Shown here: positions 21,982 through 33,399 of the stretch, in pieces
Layout: each line of letters begins with the position of its first letter
Numbering within the stretch: the stretch's first letter is position 1
NCBI RefSeq assembly: GCF_022458985.1
Contig: NC_061772.1
Coordinates: forward strand, 1,736,001 to 1,800,000
Origin: Mugil cephalus
Taxonomy: Eukaryota > Chordata > Actinopteri > Mugiliformes > Mugilidae
Direction of reading: 5' to 3'
DNA length: 64,000 nucleotides
Position numbers and translations under genes: made by a program
Notes under the pieces: generated by a model
Database searches by the model: none
Seen by the model: the letters and a program-made list of their open reading frames with translations, nothing else
Told to the model about the DNA's origin: nothing

Positions 21982-24839
21982 TCAGTTATTGAAACTGGTA
22001 GTCATCATTTTCTGCGAAGAGTGGTCTCTGGTTGATGAGTTATCGTCAGATCTAGGCTTGCACATCAAAGCCACAGACCACAGGAACACAAATACACCTG
22101 AAAATGGAAAAGAGGAGGCTGTGAATTACCCCCGGCTAATTATCAATATGCATACTTAACATGAAAAACATTCACATACTCACCCTGCAGGGAGTTGAAT
22201 ATAGTGAATACGTAGATCCCAGGAAGAATGTATGTTGTGCTGGCTAAACCCCAAGGTAAGCCCAGGACACAGCTGAGGCCCACTACTGTGGCACAGTCCT
22301 TCCACAACCCAGTCCATTTCCCTCTGTTTTTATTCCAGCTACCATCTTTCTCAAAGCCTCTACGACTTCTTCTTACTCCCCAGAGTTTAAAGACCACGAC
22401 ACCCAAAATGCAAGAATTATACAGTATCACCAGGCATGGAAAGGCCACAGTAGTGATGTAGCTCACTAAAAGCATGTGTGGGAATTGGCTGCTCATCCAG
22501 CACCTGCACATTATGAAAAAAAGAAAATTCAAAAATGAATTCAAGAACTTTCACTTTGAACAAGGTTATATTTGAATTCCAAATAACTGTTTTAAAGCAG
22601 ACTACATCAAAATGTGTATTTACAAAGACTTCAAACTATCTTTGTGGTTACATATTTAAAAATCACTGGTTGTTTCTTACATGTGTGCTACTGAAGTTTG
22701 GCCGCTGCTATCAGTCAGAGTGTATTTGCCATAAACACCTGAAATTGCACACACCACAGCAACTAGTGTAGGAAGTCCTGAAAAAGAAAAGTCTGAATCA
22801 ACAAATTGGACCGAGAAGCAATAACAAGCCGAGTGAGGTTATCCTCTTAAACTGAGCTCAGCTCAGTTGATTTGTTCCAGAACTGGTTAAGATCGCTATG
22901 TTCACAGTGGCCCAAATGAACCGATCATGAGGGAAACACTCTAGGTGAAGAAACAAGGTGTCAAACCACCATACCAAAACAGTTCTTAATGTCAAGATTT
23001 TAATCTGTGACAGGTTTATTGTGATAATGATGCTGGTGTTTGGGTTGTATGACCACTCCACACACTTGGTGTTCATGCTGCAACATGTCACAAGAATATA
23101 GAAAGCTTTAAGTAAGACCTGCACTACTTCCTGGTACGTAATAAATCAGTTCTGCTCAGAGTTCATGCAGACATAGACCTTGAAGACCACATTAGACCCT
23201 AATTTGACTTGAAAATGTTTCATTGATCTTCGCTGATTGGCTGAATGAAAATGTGTGCTGAACTTACCAAGTATGATTCCTTGCCTCATAAAGGGGCCCC
23301 CTTTTGCCTTCAGAACTGACTTAATTCTTTGTGGCATACTTTCATCAAGGTGTTGGAAACATTCCTCAAAGATTTTGGTCCATATTGAAACGATAGCATC
23401 TTACTATGAGAGGCCGTTTAGGAAATAATTAGTGTGCATGCCCTGGGGCAGCCACACTCTTGTTATTCATATTTGCTCTCACATGTTACATCATACTCTC
23501 TCACATACACTAGTCACACACACTTACTGTCATACTCTCTCACAAACAATTAATACATTTTTTTTCTATTTAACGTTGACAATCATCGCACAATCGCTCT
23601 GCAACTACATCATGTGTCTGTCTGACTAACAGTAGCCATTTCGCCTGCTTTCCAGCCGATGAATGCTAGCAACACAAAATAAACAGTGATTACGTGGGGG
23701 TTTGTATTTTTACCAGTGATTTGTTTTCACCCAAATGGGCTGTGGCCTTTCCAGTGGCATAAGGTTACTGTCTTCCATCCTGCTGGAGAGACACATCCGG
23801 TATCTACACTCGCGATGAGCCAATCAGAAACTGAAAATTCAAGTTGACTTCCGTTTCATTCAAACTGTCTCACACATACTACTATACTCGCACACATCGC
23901 ATGTCAAATTCGTGTAACAGAGTTTTGATTGTAGTGTTTGTGAGTATGATCGTATGTGTGTGTGACTATAGTAGTGTTTGTGAGAGAGTATGATGTAACA
24001 TGTGAGAGCAAATATGAATTATTTCCTAAATGGCCTCTCATTTCTTACAGTTGCTATAGACTTGTTGGCTGCACATCTATGATGCCAATCTCCCGTTCCA
24101 CCACATCCCAAAACTGGGTCTATCATTATATCCGTGATCTGTTATGTTAATAACACTAGAAACTCCTAAACACTGGACATTGCCCACACAGACAAATTTG
24201 TAAAGTGATAGCTGAAAATCTGTTTAGAGGCATCCTTTAGAGTTTTCTATATTCCCACATAAAAATGATACGCAATATCAGTGATTTTTCGCTGAGAGTC
24301 CTGAGAGTATACCGAAAGTAGAGAACCCAGTCAAACAAATGAGACAAAAATTTCATACTCCTACTACACTGTATTTTTTGTTTAAGAAAATTAGCTAGGT
24401 TCTCAGTCATCCGGGTCATGGTAATCAAGGTGTTTAAAAGAAGGCAACTAAACTTGTAGAGTTTCTTGAAGACGTTTCAACACTCATCTGAGTAGCTCCT
24501 TCGGGTCTAAGAGTCTCTTAGAACCTCAACTTCCCACCAATCTCTAAGTGTGCCGTGAGGAGTGCGTTGGAGACCTGGGTTTACATGCACCACAGGATGT
24601 CTGGGCTTGGCTTCGAGACTTTACAGGTGGATGGAGACTCACTCCTGGTTGTTGGAATTTACAGCCCTCCCTCAGCGGACACAGAAACAGCATGCAACAT
24701 GATCCATCCCACTGTTGCTATGGAACTGACCAAACAACCACATCACCTTGGACACTGTTTTGCCAACTACTTTTGTAAATTTGTTTGTAATGCTAATTCT
24801 GTAGTTTTTTGATCGCACTGTTTATTTTATTTGTCCAGA

Positions 24840-24912
<73 letters not shown>

Positions 24913-27900
24913 TTATTCTATTTTAATGTAATCTTATTTTATTTTATCTTTTCAGTTGTGGTTTGTTACTTGTATCATTAAAGATCATCAAAGTCTAAGA
25001 TTATATTCTGTTCAGAAGAGTTTCAGATCATTTTAATGATGTCTGGTAGAAAATCTGTTGAAAGAAGAGGTGTCATGTTTGAAGTATTCCAGCATCAGAA
25101 GCTTATTCCATCTGTGAAACCTGGGGGGTGTAATGTCCTTATTTGGGCCTATTTCACTGTTGACATTGATGGAGCAGTGAATCCTGAATTCTAGAGAATT
25201 GTAAAGTTGTTAGGACATCTCACCACGAGCTGAATCTTAAGAAATACTGCAAAATAAATTTCTTAGTAAATGCTGCTGAAATCACGCGTATGGGAGCACT
25301 TCGGTTTCCCAGTGAACCCTCCGCGTCGTCCATTCATTTCAGATGATGGACACCTCGTCTGCATTAACCCGCATTCACCATGGTCACTTTTTCACAAGAA
25401 GCGGCTGAGTGGACTATTTAACATCTCCGATCCGCAGGCGTTGCAGCAGCAGTTACTAATCAGCTGAGAGGAAGAGAGATGATTGCTTAACGTTACATTA
25501 CGTGATACAAAGTATCCTTTCAGAAGGCCAGTGCACGTATTACCAGGTGTGTGTCTAGAGGATCATGCGAAATTTCCAGTCCACAGGTAGTTTTCTAAAC
25601 CGTTTTTATTGCAAGAAATATCCAAAAAGCGTTAAATAAGGTCAGCTGGACTTGTAGAATTTCTTGAAGACGTTTCGCCACTCATCCGAGTAGCTTCTTC
25701 AGTTCTGATAAACTAGTGGGAAATTGAGGTTTAAATAGGAAAAACTCTGTGGGTAACACCCACCAGAAACTTGCTTGACCAGAAACTGGGGTCACTAATT
25801 ACCATAATGGCTGATACTTACCTGTCCTTGAATGGGGGGAACTGAGTGCCCAAGCTAACTTGCCCTATGAATAGAGCTCTAACGAGGCTATTGTCCATGG
25901 GAACCTGGAGGCTCAATGTGTGAATGTTGTTGAAACTTCTTGGGGACAGAAGTCAAAACTGAATTATAAATAGTTGGTAAATTAAATCTCAGTCCACCTC
26001 CTCTGTTTAGAGAAGGTTTCTCCATTTTGACATAGATGGCTTCCTTAACTCCTCTCTCAAACCATCTGTCCTCTCTGGCCAGGACTTTGACGTTGTTATC
26101 CTCAAAGGAGTGTCCTTTGTCCTTCAGGTGGAGGTGGACTGCTGAGTCGTTTCCTGATGAGCTGGCTCTCCTGTGTTGGGCCATGCGCTTAACACAAGAT
26201 TATTCCCACCAGCCTACACATAGGCTCCACCGTAAAGGGCTTCAAAGCGGAACAAATTCTCCAGAAAGCTCAAGCCCAGCTGCTCAACGAGAGAGTGAGA
26301 CAGGTCCATTTCACCATCGACGCTCTCAAATCCGAGGCCGAACACTGCTTCTGCAAACTAACTTCGCAGCTACCTGAGGACATTCTGGAGAAAGTCTCCA
26401 AATTTGTGGAAAAGGCCCAGATCACACAACACACAAAAGGTAAGGAACGACAGAAACGCAAATTCCAGGTTTTGCAAACTAGACACAACAGAAAACACAA
26501 GTCAGAAGAACTGACATGGAGGAAGAAGGATGACCACACCACGCAGCAGGGCATCCAGAAGAAGTGGGTCCAGAACCTATCACACAGAGAACTCACGCAA
26601 CCAGAGAATGAGATCCTGGCCAAAGGACTAAACTTCGCCATAACACCAGAACAGATTCCAGTGGTAGACCTCATCACTGCTACAGAGTCTGCCATCAAGA
26701 ACAACAAACTGACAAACACAGAAGCCGAACAACTCAGACTGGAAATAACATCAGCCCTCGCCAGTGCAAAAACACCACCATCGAACATCACCCCCCAGGA
26801 AAGGAAGGCGCTAGTATCACTGCAGAAAGACCGGGACATCACGATCCTGCCAGCAGACAAACGGAGATGCACAGTGGTGTTAAACACGGTGGACTACCAG
26901 GCAAAAATGAACAACCTCCTCAACGACCAAGACACTTTGAGACACTGAGACGCGATCCAACCAACATCTACAAAACCAGAATAATAAACTACCTACAACA
27001 ACTGGAAAAGGAGAAGGTCATCGACAGACTCCTTTATTACCGTCTGTACCCAGGGGAAGCCACACCGTGTATTTATGGTCTCCCCAAAATACACAAGGAG
27101 GGAGCCCCACTCAGACCCATTGTCAGTAACATCAACTCTGTCACATATAACATTGCCAAGCATTTGGCATCCATCCTCTCTCCATTAGTAGGCAACACCC
27201 CACACCACATCGAAAACTCCAGGGACTTTGTGAACAAAGTCAAGGACATCACACTGGACCCAGAAGAAACCATCGTGTCCTTTGATGTCACCTCTCTGTT
27301 CACCTGCATCCCCACGAGAGAAGCCACGGATGTAGTAAGGAAAAGACTACAAAAGGATGACACCTTGGCCTCAAGAACCAACCTCACCCCAGAACAAGTC
27401 TGTGTGTTACTCGACCTATGCCTGCCCACCACCTACTTTCAGTTCAATGGAGGTTTCTACAGGCAAAAACACGGCTGTGCGATGGGGTCCCCAGTGTCAC
27501 CGATCGTGGCCAATCTCTACATGGAAGAAGTAGAGACCAGAGCTCTGGCACCTTTGCAGGTTCCACTCCCACCCACTGGTACAGATATGTGGACGACACC
27601 TGGGTTAAAATCAAGACAAAGGAGGTGGAATCTTTCACTAAACACATCAACACAGTGGACAGCAACATCAAGTTCACCAGGGAGGACATCAGCGGGGCCT
27701 GTCTGGCCTTTTTGGACTGTTTGGTATGTGTTGAAGAAGATCGAAGCCTCAACATAGAAGTATATAGGAAACCCACACACACAGATCAACACCTGTTATT
27801 TGACTCACACCACCCCCTGGAACACAAACTGGGAGTCATCAGAACCCTCCAGCACCGAGCACAGACTGTCCCCACCAGACAGGATGGCAAGGACAAGGAG

Positions 27901-30792
27901 GGAACACACATTAAACAAACCCTCAAGACATGCGGATATCCCAACTGGGCCTTTGTCAAAGGCTCCAAAAGATATCCCAGGAAGGACAGGGAAGAGGAAC
28001 AAAACAGAAGGAAGAACATCACCATCCCATAGCTGGGGTATCAGAGAAACTAAGGAGAATTTTTGGTAAACACCGCATCCCAGTTTATTTCAAACCTGGA
28101 AACACCCTAAGACAGAAACTGGTCCACCCCAAGGACAAAACACCTAGACAGAAACAGAGCAATGTAGTGTACGCGGTTCAGTGTAGCGAGGAATGTACAG
28201 ACCTGTACATTGGGGAAACCAAACAACCCATACACAAGCGCATGGCCCAACACAGGAGAGCCAGCTCATCAGGAAACGACTCAGCAGTCCACCTCCACCT
28301 GAAGGACAAAGGACACTCCTTTGAGGATAACAACGTCAAAGTCCTGGCCAGAGAGGACAGATGGTTTGAGAGAGGAGTTAAGGAAGCCATCTATGTCAAA
28401 ATGGAGAAACCTTCTCTAAACAGAGGAGGTGGACTGAGATTTAATTTACCAACTATTTATAATTCAGTTTTGACTTCTGTCCCCAAGAAGTTTCAACAAC
28501 ATTCACACATTGAGCCTCCGGGTTCCCATGGACAATAGCCTCGTTAGAGCTCTATTTGGTCAAGCAAGTTTCTGGTGGGTGTTACCCACAGAGTTTTTCC
28601 TATTTAAACCTCAATTTCCCACTAGTTTATCAGAACTGAAGAAGCTACTCGGATGAGTGGCGAAACGTCTTCAAGAAATTCTACAAGTCCAGCTGACCTT
28701 ATTCAACGCTTTTTGGATTACCATGACCTGGATGACTGAGAACCTTCACAGACACATTGCAAGAAATATTATCCACCTTTCACTCTAATCATTTAATGTG
28801 TAGAGGATCCTCCTCTAAATTGTCCAGTTCCTCCGGTTTAACCTTGTGTCGCATCTCCTTCTTCTTTTCATATTCCCAGTCTTCAGAATGATCAAATTCA
28901 CCGAACAGGTTAAAGTTAACTATAAAATAACTAATTTTTTGTCAACTGTATCGCCATTTTGATAAATAAACTGAAATAACATATGTTCTGTTCTGTTTCT
29001 GTTGCCTTGGTTACCAAAGCATTTGAGCCAGCGCAATGATTTAGAACTGTCATCAGGTTGTTTGACCGGAACTTCTGGGTGTCCATTGTCACTTTTTAAT
29101 GTACACCCCGCAGCCAGTCAGAATCGAGGATCCACCCAGACCATGGTTTAAGTAAGGGTTTATGCCCGACGGGGTGAAAGTGTGGTTTTTCTTTGAAAAC
29201 CCTAATGCATTTGTTTTATGTTTTATTCTATTTATCTTTAACTTTTTACAACAGGAGATGGTTTTAGTTTTGCAGTTTCTGTTCAAAATAAATGAAAAAA
29301 GCTAGTCTTATACATGTCTGAGTTTTTGTTGCTATTTTCCTGTTGTACCGAACCCGTACCGAACGGTGACCCCTATACCGAGGTACGTACCAAACTGTAG
29401 CTTGTGTGTCTGTTACACCCCTAATATATATATATATTTGTGTGTGTGTGTACATTCTACTTAAAACACTGTTCCAACCAAACTCCACTTACCCCATCCA
29501 ACCAAGCTGAGCTTGAGTAGGTATCTTCTGACGTAGATGTTAAACACTCGTACAAGGAGAAGGTAGAGATGGAATCCTTCTAGAGCAGACCAAGTGAACG
29601 TGGCCAGCAGGGACCAATGTAAAAAGAAACCCAGAACACTGCAACGCCAGTCATCCATGTATGATGAATGCAGCAGCCCTTCCAAGAAACTGCCGAGCAG
29701 GAAGATGAGGTGGAGGCAGAGCAATGCCCCTGTTAGGTGCATATGGAGACATATGGCATTCTCAGGACGCTGGCGACTAAAAGAGAAATAACAGTATTAC
29801 ATGATAATTTTCATATTTGTTATTTAGCAGATGTAGTCATACATCCAGCCCTGGTCACTTTGTCTTGAATGTTGCAAGTACTTCCACCGCAACACTGTCC
29901 TGATTATTTTGTTGCTAAAATAATTGTAGCCAATGAAAAGCCCTGAACACTTTCTTGTGCGTGCTAGCCGGCTGCTGTACTGATTTGATTCTGCTTTCTG
30001 GTATATAGTAAAAATGTGGTATGGCCTAGTATATTGATAGTATTGGGTGCAAGTTGTCTAACAGTGTTGGGAAAGTTAATAGCACTAAGCCTCAAACAGG
30101 AAACCATTAGACAGAACCTTTGTTCAACATGCCAGTGTAAACTCTAAAAACAATGGTAACTTCACACTGAGAAATCAGACAAGCTTGTGGTCATGCATAT
30201 ATTGGGTTCCTGAAAGAGCTATTTAGATAGTTATCTTGACTAGCGACACCTATCTAGGTCAAACATGTTTTGCTCTTTGTGCAAAATTAGAGCTGCACAA
30301 CCTGCTACTTTAAAGGAATGTATCATAGACTGTAGAGACTGAAAAAACTCACTGTAGACAAATATAGATGATCAAACTGATGAATGTGAAGACAACAGAG
30401 AGCGCTGATCCAGCATAGGAGATATAGCTAAGGTTCACAGCATTATTTTTATCCACTTTTAATTCTGGGTTCTGGAACAGAAAAGACATAAGAAAAGGCT
30501 TAAGAATGAGCCTCTTGAGGAAACAGTAACTTATTAATTGATGCAGTTTTGCACTGAAAAAAAAAGCTCTTCACTATCAAATATCACCTTCACTTAGTTC
30601 TAGCCTTAAACACCAGTTAGCCACAACATTATCAGGAGACACTATGACAGGAGAAGTTAATATCATGGATCATGGCATTCATGTGGATGTTACTTAGACA
30701 TGTAACACCCACCTAGAACAGACCAGACACCCCCACCCCATAGCAATGACACTCCTATGACACTCCTCGAGGGAAGCGGCCATCCCCAACAG

Positions 30793-30853
<61 letters not shown>

Positions 30854-32385
30854 CTTAGGAACAACTCAAAGAAAAGTAAAAGAACAGGATAAGGTGTTGA
30901 CCTAGCCTCCAAAGTCACTAGATCCCAAACTGATCAAGTATCTGTGGGATGATCCACAGAGGCCCCTCCCCTCAACCCATAGGGCCTAAAGACCCCCACT
31001 AACGTCATTCTGTTGATAGGACACCCTCAGAAGACTCATGTCCATTCTTTGATGAGTCACAACTGTTTTGGAGGCACATGAGAGACCTACACAATATTAG
31101 GAAGGTGGTCATAATGTTATGTTTGATCAGTTTACATAAATTTTCATGGCTAAAATTTCTCTTTCTCTAGACTGCATGTTTCCATGAAGGTGGATGGAGT
31201 ATACTATAGAAAATATAATGAATTTACCACAAGCACAGCAAAGAAGCTCAGGTGGTCGCAGCTGCAAATAAATTCAGATCCACCATCAGTGATGTTACAG
31301 CCCTCCTTGCTCCACTGACCTAAAAGATCACAAACACACTATATTTAAATCTGACTTTCATTTAAGAACCAAAACAGTGTCTCTGGCATATTTAACTCAC
31401 CCCTTTTATTTTCATCGTCCCAAAAAACACAAGCTGGATTTTCCACCTGAAGCATAAGAAGGTGCATTAAAATAAGAGGAATTGCTTTGTTCCAAATATA
31501 GTTTTATTTCTGATGTTTTCATCATTTTACCATTTTGTTGTATTTGAAGAACAGCTGAACTGGCTCTGAAAGGTTTCTGACTGGATGATTTCCGACCTTC
31601 ACTACCAGAACTAACCCTCCCAAAACTATGCCTTGTGTGTGGACAGGTGGGTAGATTAGACTTCGTCCTTTCGTCTGCAATGACATTTAGAGGTGGCAGA
31701 AGGTACACATGGAGCAGACTGAGCTTAAGTAGAAGTAAATTCAAAACTGGAAACAGGAAAACAGACAGTATCAAAAGTTCCTTTATTTTCAACAACGTCT
31801 GATTGTCAGAAGATACAGTATATGGAAAGCAATGCAAAGTAGCATGAGCTATGTAACCGGAAATCAACAGAGAAAGCTAAGTAAAGGCTATTTAAATCAT
31901 TCTCATTTTGTTGTACCTTTAAAGCTACTGACCTTAGCCACATCGTCAAAATAAGAGCTGTCAATCACTGTAGACACCAGAGAGACCTCCTCTTCGGACC
32001 CATTTCCTCTGCTCATCTTTAGAGCCGAGGATGGAATGTGAACTCTGTGTTGTAAAGTAATGTTGCCCTCAGTCTAAAACCATTAGGATGCACAAAGACA
32101 TACAAACCCTGTTTACACATACTGGATATACAATGCAAGAGGGAAAGATAAAATGACCCAAATGTGTTTGTGCTATATGCAGATGATGAAAAAAACAAAG
32201 CTGTTTTGCTTGTACATTGTTTAGTATCAGATAAATAATTGGATTTATTTTTTCCTTGAAGTACCAACTGATTCTAAATGCAGCCTCACCTCTTTTGATA
32301 TGTTCACTTTCTTCAGGATGAAGTTTGGGGGGGTGAAACGTCCTTTTAATGTGCAGTTTGCAATTTTTTTTGTATAACACCTACC

Positions 32386-32432
<47 letters not shown>

Positions 32433-33024
32433 ATACAGTATATATTAGGCAGTCATTTTTACTTTGGACAACAGTTAGGATAATGAAACCATTTCAAAAT
32501 CTTTTGGTATGAAATGGAGAAATGAAAATGTGCCTTTGAAACACTTTCATCAACGTTAATAAGTTAGAATTAATACTCAGCCTAATGGATCATATAAATA
32601 AGGTGCTTATTTTTTAGTCTCTCACAATCAGGCCAGTGTGAATCCATCATTCATCAGCTGCACAGTACAACTCACCTGGTCCAAGGATACTCCTGCTGGG
32701 CTTTACAGTGGTTGAGGACATCATCACAAGTCAGTCCACGATTTGTGAGCGCTGAATCAGACAAAACTTAGAAGTGACATGCAAGATAGTCTGTTATAAC
32801 TGTGGTCATCAAGGAAAATGATTGTGACTTAAGCTATGCAAACGACAAGTCCCCACCACTGAGGAGCAGAGAGCTGTCTCTTGTTTGATGAACTACTTTC
32901 AACTTTCATAGATAGCTTCAAAATATTATTCACCATCTTTAAAGACAACAACAAACACCTGTAAATGATACTCACCACAAGCTTGGGACACATAAATTGT
33001 GACGAGAAAAAGAGTAGTCCACAT
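21982..33024 (-). CDS. Adhesion G-protein-coupled receptor, G subfamily (gene A), complete
   Basis: Twelve coding exons (minus): 32976-33024, 32676-32751, 32290-32380, 31933-32067, 31531-31674, 31401-31446, 31228-31319, 30353-30471, 29493-29776, 22681-22777, 22184-22503, 21982-22097. All splice sites are GT-AG and the sum is 1569 bases, giving 522 aa. Signal peptide MWTTLFLVTIYVSQACG; an N-terminal region with several N-glycosylation sequons; a GAIN domain (GLVLVVKVGNHPVRNLSEPV); a GPS with Trp/Cys pattern and FICSCDHLSFFAVLV, predicting self-cleavage between HL and SFFAVLV, the tethered agonist. Seven membrane segments follow (FHLYLLLVRVFN in TM3; LGLPWGLA in TM6; FTIFNSLQG in TM7). Length and layout are close to ADGRG5/ADGRG3. 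Intron 9 (6.7 kb) holds nested transposons. Ligand unknown. Confidence 0.9.
22866..23122 (-). repeat. Second copy of the 19245-19516 sequence, inverted
   Basis: Reverse complement of about 230 bp of 19280-19512, roughly 85-90 % alike by eye. On the minus strand it keeps an 88-codon frame (22858-23124) containing CCSMNTKCVEWSYNPNTS, not recognised. In intron 9 of gene A. Confidence 0.6.
23288..24125 (-). mobile_element. Tc1-like relic interrupted by a MITE
   Basis: Left part 23288-23404 (ttgccttcagaactgactta, aacattcctcaaagattttg) and right part 24043-24125 (ggctgcacatctatgatgcc, ttccaccacatcccaaa) are contiguous in the known fish Tc1 family; a 638-bp element separates them. No usable ORF. 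Confidence 0.75.
23405..24042. mobile_element. 638-bp long-inverted-repeat MITE
   Basis: Starts tatgagaggccgtttaggaa and its right end inverts to aatgagaggccatttaggaa; the similarity goes on inward (tattcatatttgctctcaca against its inverse near 24000). Flanked by tcttac on both sides (23399-23404 and 24043-24048), a likely 6-bp target duplication. Family not assigned. Confidence 0.75.
24396..24540 (-). repeat. Penelope-like element terminal fragment
   Basis: Contains gttctcagtcatccgggtca, ttgtagagtttcttgaagac and gtttcaacactcatctgagt, matching the inverted terminus of the element at 25622-25740. Confidence 0.7.
24600..24780 (+). pseudogene. Non-LTR retrotransposon endonuclease fragment (L2-like)
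   Basis: A plus-strand frame reads LLVVGIYSPPSADTETACNM followed by IHPTVAMEL, resembling the start of the apurinic endonuclease domain of fish L2-type elements. Less than 60 residues remain. Followed by an ATT microsatellite. Confidence 0.55.
24838..24914. repeat. (ATT)n microsatellite
   Basis: About 25 uninterrupted ATT units. Confidence 0.97.
25888..26190 (-). pseudogene. Inverted partial copy of the GIY-YIG nuclease end
   Basis: Minus-strand frame of about 98 codons identical to the C terminus of the main ORF (begins MAQHRRASSSGNDS, ends PPGSHGQ). It belongs to the inverted pseudo-LTR at the left end. Confidence 0.9.
26205..28538 (+). pseudogene. Penelope reverse transcriptase / GIY-YIG endonuclease, broken by three frameshifts
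   Basis: Copies element RNA into DNA at a nick made by its own nuclease. Frames in order: 26205-26948 (N-terminal), about 26936-27590 (reverse transcriptase first half), 27545-28032, and 28025-28538 (nuclease). Motifs: PLRPIVSNINS; motif A SFDVTSLFTCIP; motif B GCAMGSPVSP; motif C WYRYVDDTW (27577-27603) with both aspartates present; then a GIY-YIG domain, VVYAVQC..C..LYIGETKQPIHKRM (about 28165-28240). Frame changes fall near 26938, 27550 and 28028. Each piece is otherwise open, so decay is recent or partly sequencing error. I describe the breaks and do not rejoin the protein. Confidence 0.9.
30611..31133. mobile_element. Deleted Tc1-like element with internal (CA)n
   Basis: Left end gttagccacaacatta and right end gtcataatgttatgtttgat are the inverted termini of the same Tc1 family as at 9919. 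Between them only scraps remain (catggcattcatgtggatgt; caagtatctgtgggatgatc), with a CA microsatellite at 30795-30847. In intron 7 of gene A. Confidence 0.75.
30795..30847. repeat. (CA)n microsatellite
   Basis: About 26 CA units inside the deleted Tc1-like element. Confidence 0.97.
32387..32428. repeat. (CA)n microsatellite
   Basis: About 21 AC units; starts six bases upstream of the acceptor of gene A exon 3 (exon edge 32380). Confidence 0.97.
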
Positions 33025-33214
33025 CGTGTCGCGCTCTTCCTCAAACACACAGCACTGCTGTCTTTCAGTTGAGTTTGCTCAATAAGATGAGTTTCACATC
33101 CACGTAGAGTGTCACATGATTGCAGGGTGGCTGTAGACTTCTTTATCAGGAAGTGATTCATATTAGATCCATTTACAAAACGGGTTGACAGGGGGTTTAC
33201 AGATTATTTTTAGA

Positions 33215-33385
33215 TTGTAAATGGTAAATGGTCTCGTAGCACCTTTTGACCTATTGGTACTCAAATTGCTTTACAAGTCACAGACACATCTACCCATTCA
33301 CTTGCACAAGCACACACACATTTACACACCAGTGCCAGGCACTGAGAGCAACTGAGGTTTGCTTAGGACACTTCAGCATGTGGCA
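33215..33385. repeat. SINE tail-like repeat
   Basis: Contains taaatggtaaatggtctcgt, attgctttacaagtcacaga, a CA-rich stretch and taggacacttcagcatgtgg, the body and tail of a common fish SINE; the tRNA-like head is missing. Confidence 0.55.
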
Positions 33386-33399
33386 CTTCAGAACATTTA

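Larger units (their letters stand above)
25622..28755 (+). mobile_element. Penelope-like retroelement, near full length
   Basis: 3134 bp bounded by a perfect 14-bp target duplication attgcaagaaatat (25608-25621 and 28756-28769). Its left 560 bp are an inverted copy of its right end (compare ggaaattgaggtttaaatag near 25720 with its inverse near 28600), the arrangement known for Penelope pseudo-LTRs. It codes for reverse transcriptase with a C-terminal GIY-YIG nuclease. Inserted in a hAT transposon, so younger than it. Confidence 0.92.
25274..29423. mobile_element. hAT transposon copy 2, with a Penelope-like element inserted in it
   Basis: Shared with 10372-11236 and 43911-44599. The left part (25274-25621) keeps a plus-strand frame KSRVWEHFGFPVN then SDDGHLVC, the start of a BED zinc finger of a hAT transposase. 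The right part (28770-29423) ends in ctgttacacccct, the family's terminus. The 3134-bp retroelement separates the two. The left terminal repeat is missing. In intron 9 of gene A. Confidence 0.8.

Noticed and set aside
23146-23337. Exon-like segment with a gtaagt donor in gene A intron 9
   Set aside because: The gene A frame is already complete from exon 9 to exon 10 in matching phase; the segment overlaps repeat sequence.
26270-26887. 205-codon minus-strand ORF across the Penelope element
   Set aside because: Antisense shadow of the sense N-terminal frame, which has the recognised family sequence.
30694-30918. Poly-Cys/Val ORFs over CA repeats (also 43033-43363)
   Set aside because: Low-complexity translation of a microsatellite.
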